This document shows positions 52,397-64,000 of a stretch of DNA of 64,000 nt, piece after piece. The DNA is from Apostichopus japonicus (Eukaryota > Echinodermata > Holothuroidea > Aspidochirotida > Stichopodidae), in assembly GCF_037975245.1 (NCBI RefSeq), contig NC_092575.1, forward strand, positions 3,353,001 through 3,417,000. The letters run 5' to 3'. Both the position numbers and the translations under genes were made by a program. Each line of letters begins with the position of its first letter. Position 1 is the first letter of the stretch. The notes under the pieces are model-generated. The model made no database searches. It was not told where the DNA came from and saw only the letters and a list, made by a program, of their open reading frames with translations.

Positions 52397-53485
52397 TTTT
52401 GGTACAGAACATATAAAACTTCATAAGTTGTTATTTCGAAAACGATACACAAGAATTGCATGCAAATTTCACCATGCATGCAAGAGGCTAACAAAGTGTT
52501 ATTATTTCATTCCTTAATGATTTTTTTTTTCATTTGGAATATCCTTTTGTTTAACGGGACTAAATCAGTCACCAAACGCATCTATGTGCATGATAATGTA
52601 TAACTAGAAAACCGTTTATTCACTTGTAACCAAATATGAGTTCAAAGCTGAACTGGAATATTATTTATAGATAAGCGTTATACACAGAATGGCAGTAAGT
52701 TCAACCCCTGACTTATTTTAAGCAGGGATTTTTTTTTATAAAGGTGGAAGTGTAGTGTGGTCCTTATGGGGTCTTTCAGGGGGGATCTGCATGGTAGCAT
52801 CCTCGCCATATACCTAAGCATATGGTTGTGCAAAGGAATAATTTTGAATTTCTGTTTCAGGGTTGAAGTGGACTGGGCAGGGTGGGGGGGGGGTGGTTAC
52901 ACTCCCTGGATCCGCGCCATTTTAGTAATACGTTGGATAGGTAATGGACTCTTCAAATGCTGGAACGATGAAAATCGTGCTCACGTGTTCCGCACCTAAA
53001 TTGTAAATTTGCTCTTTCAACAAAAAAGTCTTTCAAAACAAAATTTTATTTAAATTATCCTTATACCTTTCTTTCATTTTGAAGTAAAAATATCATCGGA
53101 AATACAGTTTCATTCTTTTCTGTGCAATCCTTAAAAAAATATTTCTAAATAATATTTTCGGAAAGCGGTATCAAACAAATAAATCATTTATTAAATTTTG
53201 AAATATATGGATTATAAATGAAACTTTCGTTTTTAGATTTCTCTTTACTCAGCAGAATTTGGATGGGTGGGCGTATGGGAGTTGGTGGAGGGGGAAGAGG
53301 GGTGGGGGGGTGGGGCGCTGTCAATAACCTTCTTAAGCCGTGTGGAAACCTACCAAGCACATTAACATAGGGTAGTGATATAAAGTTAACGAAGTGCGAT
53401 GTTTGTCACAATGCTTTTCCTAGCATACATTTTGGGATGTTCGATCAATTTTACCTATGAATTATTTACGAATTTGTTTCAATAT

Positions 53486-53486
53486 T

Positions 53487-53533
<47 letters not shown>

Positions 53534-53564
53534 CATACATATAGATATATATACATACACATAG

Positions 53565-53638
<74 letters not shown>
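53486..53638. repeat. (TA)n / (CA)n compound microsatellite
   Basis: TA runs with ACATACATA and ACACACACA interruptions. Confidence 0.95.
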
Positions 53639-53745
53639 CCTAGTTGGTTGGTTGGTTGGTTATGGTATCTGCAGCCTAGTTGGTTAGGGTGCCGTAGCCA
53701 AGTTGGTTAGTGTCTCCATAGTTTAGTTGGTTAGGCTGTCCGCAT
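53636..53745 (+). repeat. Dispersed AGTTGGTTAG units
   Basis: CTAGTTGGTTGG, CTAGTTGGTTAGGG, CAAGTTGGTTAGTG and TTAGTTGGTTAGGC occur in about 110 bp, spaced 30-40 bp. Each resembles a tRNA D-arm/A-box (AGTTGGTTAG). Confidence 0.6.
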
Positions 53746-54547
53746 ACAACACTCCATATACTGTACTTTCGACCCATGTAGAGATATATACACACTTTCT
53801 ATTCACATTTGACACTTGACTTGATGCCACGCGATACGAAGATCTCCCATGTAGATTACTGACAAGTAAAAATTACAGATGTAAAATTCCCACCATAGAT
53901 ATTTAATTAGTAACTACTGAAGACCGTTATTTTTAGCAGAGCCATCCATTACCACAATGCTTTACAGTATACCGTTATCTATCATGTGAATAAGATATAA
54001 CGCTTTCCCATTGACAATCACACTATCTTCAAGCATAATTATATGATCTATTACGAGAACCATTTAAATGTTTCAACCCATTCAGATGTATGAAATCAGA
54101 AGTAAAGCCCATGGAATTTATTCATAAGAATAATTCTGTAATTTCGGGGTATATTCGTATTACAACCTTTATATTTGACTGAAAAGTTGAGAAATTGAAC
54201 ATTCCAAAATTTTCAGGTTATTTTCTATATTATGCTAATTAGGTATGCAAATTTGGGGAACATGCGACCTCTGACTGGACTTTGCCGACAAGTTGACCAT
54301 TTACTTACCTGTTTTATATGAGCAAGTATATTTAAGAACAAATCGGGCCCAGGAACAATTACATCACCAGGGCCTCTTCAATGCCCATAAGGGTATTATG
54401 CAAATGAGCACTTGATACAACATACTTTATCCCATATTTTTTTCCGGGACCCGACCATATTTCATCCGAGCCCCCTAATTGACTCCGTGCCCGGTATTAA
54501 AGCTACCCGACCCACTGGCGTCAGTCCTGTCACCCAGTCGGGACGAT

Positions 54548-54745
54548 TTTCTCTATACTGTAGTGTCATATCGATCCCGGCTCAGAGCACTCGTATTGTC
54601 AGTACGAGCAGTAAAACAATATCATGTTTCTACCAGATCAAGGTTAGGAACTGTTTGTTCTGTCAAATACCAGTGCTTTGAGAGCATGATATTTGGAGTA
54701 CAGTTTAGAGAGGTATTAGCATTAGGAAATTGTCCCAACTGGCTG
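54548..54745 (-). repeat. Interspersed repeat, inverted copy of 46938-47124
   Basis: Same sequence on the opposite strand, including the palindromic CTCGTATTGTCAGTACGAG and the TTGTCCCAACTGGCTG end. Confidence 0.75.
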
Positions 54746-54919
54746 GTCATGTTCATAGTTTACAAGGATATTTTATACGTATGAGGCTGGACAAAGTTTC
54801 AGTGTACAAAACAAGTGATTGTACCACTTTTTATCGGAAATTGTCAAATTGTATTTTTTTTATTCAATGTTGCTTAATTTCATTATACAAATAAATAAGA
54901 GCAAAATATGCCTGTACAA

Positions 54920-54980
54920 TTCATGCCTAGTCCATGCCTAGTCCATGCCTAGTCCATGCCTAGTCCATGCCTAGTCCAAG
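54920..54980 (+). repeat. 12 bp tandem repeat CATGCCTAGTCC, about 5 copies
   Basis: Five near-perfect copies in a row. No associated gene. Confidence 0.9.
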
Positions 54981-56220
54981 TCATCAAGGCTTATCGTATA
55001 CGAAGGACAACCCTACAAAATCTGTTATTTGACAGGTCTCTACATTCGTAAAGCGTATTTTCCTTGAAAACAAAATGTTCGCATAATTATGAAGTTGCCT
55101 AGACCTATACATACTGACACTTTAATTGGAATTGTAAACAATCTTATCTCAAGTTCAGACACAATGTGTTATGTCCATGCACCCTTCCCGTGGGAATGTA
55201 CACACACGCACTGTATTGATTGTTAATGCGTTGGTATTTAGACATTGTGAGACAAGACAGTGCATGAAGCAGTTACATCATCTCGTCAAGGTATGTCAAA
55301 ATCTTTAATTTTTTCTTTCTTTTTGGAGGGGGGATGGGGGAGATCACTTTCAAACTTTCATGATTATGAACACATATATTGTCACATTTTATGTAGCAAA
55401 TAGGAAAAATGGAATGTATTTTTCAAGCGTTTTCACGTGATGATGAAAAAGCTGCAAACATGACCAGCTGTTTATAACACTAAAGAGGTTATTTAAATGA
55501 CACACTCTGTGCTTATTTTATAAATAACTTGAGGGAGGGAAGAGGTGACGAAGGAGAAAGGAAGAAAGGGTGCGGTCAGGACCACGGGCAAACAACCCCC
55601 CCCCCCCGCCGCTCCCCTTCTCAGTTTGTAATAGACAATAAAGAATGCAAAACGAATGACTGATAACATTATACTGATCGATCATTTTAAACCCAATTAG
55701 TTCACCCGAAACATTCCCTTCCCTCCTCCAAATAAAAATATTTCACGCAAACAACAATTGACTGCCCATGAATCAATTTATTCCACTATTTTTTTTCTCA
55801 AAGATCTTCGCGTCTGTTTCTTGATGTAATATGCTCGACGGATTAAGTTACCGTTACAAGTTTGAGAAATTGAATGAACGAAAGGAAACCTTTATCAGCT
55901 TTGATACTTTCTGTTTTGATTTTGTTTATGTATAAGTTATCTGTACCCATGGCCGTCTTATGGGGTTAACTTGCCCCCCTCCCCGTCCCTGTTATACCCT
56001 ATGAGAAACAATTACGGAGATTTAGGAACAATTATATAAATACTCCAAAAATTTTATCGAAGTGACCATGCCATATATCTTGCTGGCCCCTAAAGTGCTT
56101 ACCGTATGTTAACATATGCAACTTAGGTTCATTTATTGTTTATTCATAATTAACGTAGCTACACCATTGGTGGATCCGGTAGTATTACACAGTGCGTAAA
56201 TTTGTAATATGAATATAAGT

Positions 56221-56228
56221 TATAAAAT
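56221..56228 (+). promoter_or_regulatory. Candidate TATA box of the subtilase gene
   Basis: TATAAAAT lies 127 bp upstream of the start codon at 56348, with no other gene nearby. Position and motif only. Confidence 0.4.
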
Positions 56229-56347
56229 TTGACATGTCGCCAAAATTGTTGTTTTTAGATCAAATCACATATAAAGCTACCTTTTTAAAGTATTTTAATA
56301 TTCGTAAGTTCTTTTCATTTTTGTATTTACGCGTACAACATGAAGAC

Positions 56348-63577
<7,230 letters not shown>

Positions 63578-63735
63578 AAGCCTCTCATTAGCCTGTACGA
63601 GGTGTTAGGAGGGAAGGGGTGGTATGGGGGGTGGTTATTTTCCTGTAACTTATAAGCCTAAAGTAAGTCCAATTGTATGGTGATATTAGATCTCTGATGA
63701 TAAGTAATGAAACACGGAAATGTACAATGATGGTA

Positions 63736-63741
63736 AATAAA
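63736..63741 (+). terminator. Poly(A) signal of the subtilase gene
   Basis: AATAAA 159 bp downstream of the stop codon; overlapping AAATAAATAA context. Confidence 0.6.
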
Positions 63742-63805
63742 TAACATGAAGAAAAACAGTATATAGTTGTTATTCGGATTTATTTTGTGTTTTCATCTAT
63801 TTGGA

Positions 63806-63808
<3 letters not shown>

Positions 63809-63886
<78 letters not shown>
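63809..63886. repeat. (TA)n microsatellite at the window end
   Basis: TA run with a TATC interruption, downstream of the subtilase. Nothing else is recognised from 63742 to 64000. Confidence 0.96.
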
Positions 63887-63891
<5 letters not shown>

Positions 63892-64000
63892 TATTTTGTA
63901 GTGTATTTTGTTAATGAAACCATTTCATCTGTGTTCATTATATCTTCTTTGTATATAGAAGAACTTAGGAAATTAAACTAACGTAACGTCTAGATCAAAT

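Larger units (their letters stand above)
51475..56347. other. Intergenic between the channel and the subtilase
   Basis: No gene supported. It holds a candidate channel poly(A) signal (AATAAA 51614-51619), an inverted repeat (52083-52396), TA tracts (53486-53638), an AGTTGGTTA repeat, an interspersed repeat and a 12 bp tandem. Open frames here are short and show no family resemblance. Confidence 0.55.

Noticed and set aside
56234..56347. In-frame upstream ATG for the subtilase
   Set aside because: It would put 38 unrelated residues before a textbook signal peptide at 56348, and it lies just after the TATA-like box.

Overview
The window looks like nuclear DNA from a marine invertebrate deuterostome, most likely an echinoderm. 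This is inferred from compact exons in long AT-rich introns, many (TA)n tracts, GGCCTA-rich spacers, tRNA-derived SINEs, Penelope-like retroelement debris and the gene families present. No taxonomic marker was identified. All four recognisable host genes lie on the + strand and were rebuilt by hand as exons with GT..AG borders and consistent phase.

Layout. 1-9930 is a repeat block. About 15 copies of a ~229 bp satellite (136-3540) and about 4 inverted copies (9041-9927) flank a core of Penelope-like 3' ends, a GIY-YIG nuclease fragment and hammerhead-ribozyme-like motifs. 10205-16578 is a complete CDIPT gene (phosphatidylinositol synthase, 6 exons, 217 aa). A SINE and a hAT-type MITE nested in another SINE lie in its introns. 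16579-20518 is mostly featureless. 20519-27055 is an NFATC2IP/NIP45 (Rad60-Esc2 family) gene of which 7 exons were found; the first coding exon was not. 27056-34787 holds a 30 bp minisatellite, a ~118 bp tandem repeat, interspersed repeats and TA tracts.

34788-51474 is a cyclic nucleotide-gated channel gene (12 exons, 779 aa). Its 8.8 kb first intron carries a 4.4 kb inverted-repeat element (38378-42778) with a 5 bp target duplication and a broken, once-spliced gene on the - strand. Introns also hold a perfect 72 bp-arm palindrome and a small MITE. 51475-56347 is intergenic with several inverted or tandem repeats. 56348-63577 is a complete secreted proteinase K-like subtilase with two C-terminal CUB domains (12 exons, 631 aa).

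The four host genes act in unrelated processes: phospholipid synthesis, SUMO-linked nuclear function, sensory ion conduction and extracellular proteolysis. I see no operon-like or pathway link. The most novel material is in the repeats: the 4.4 kb element, the inverted satellite/Penelope composite with its higher-order repeat, and the hammerhead copies that are each damaged differently.
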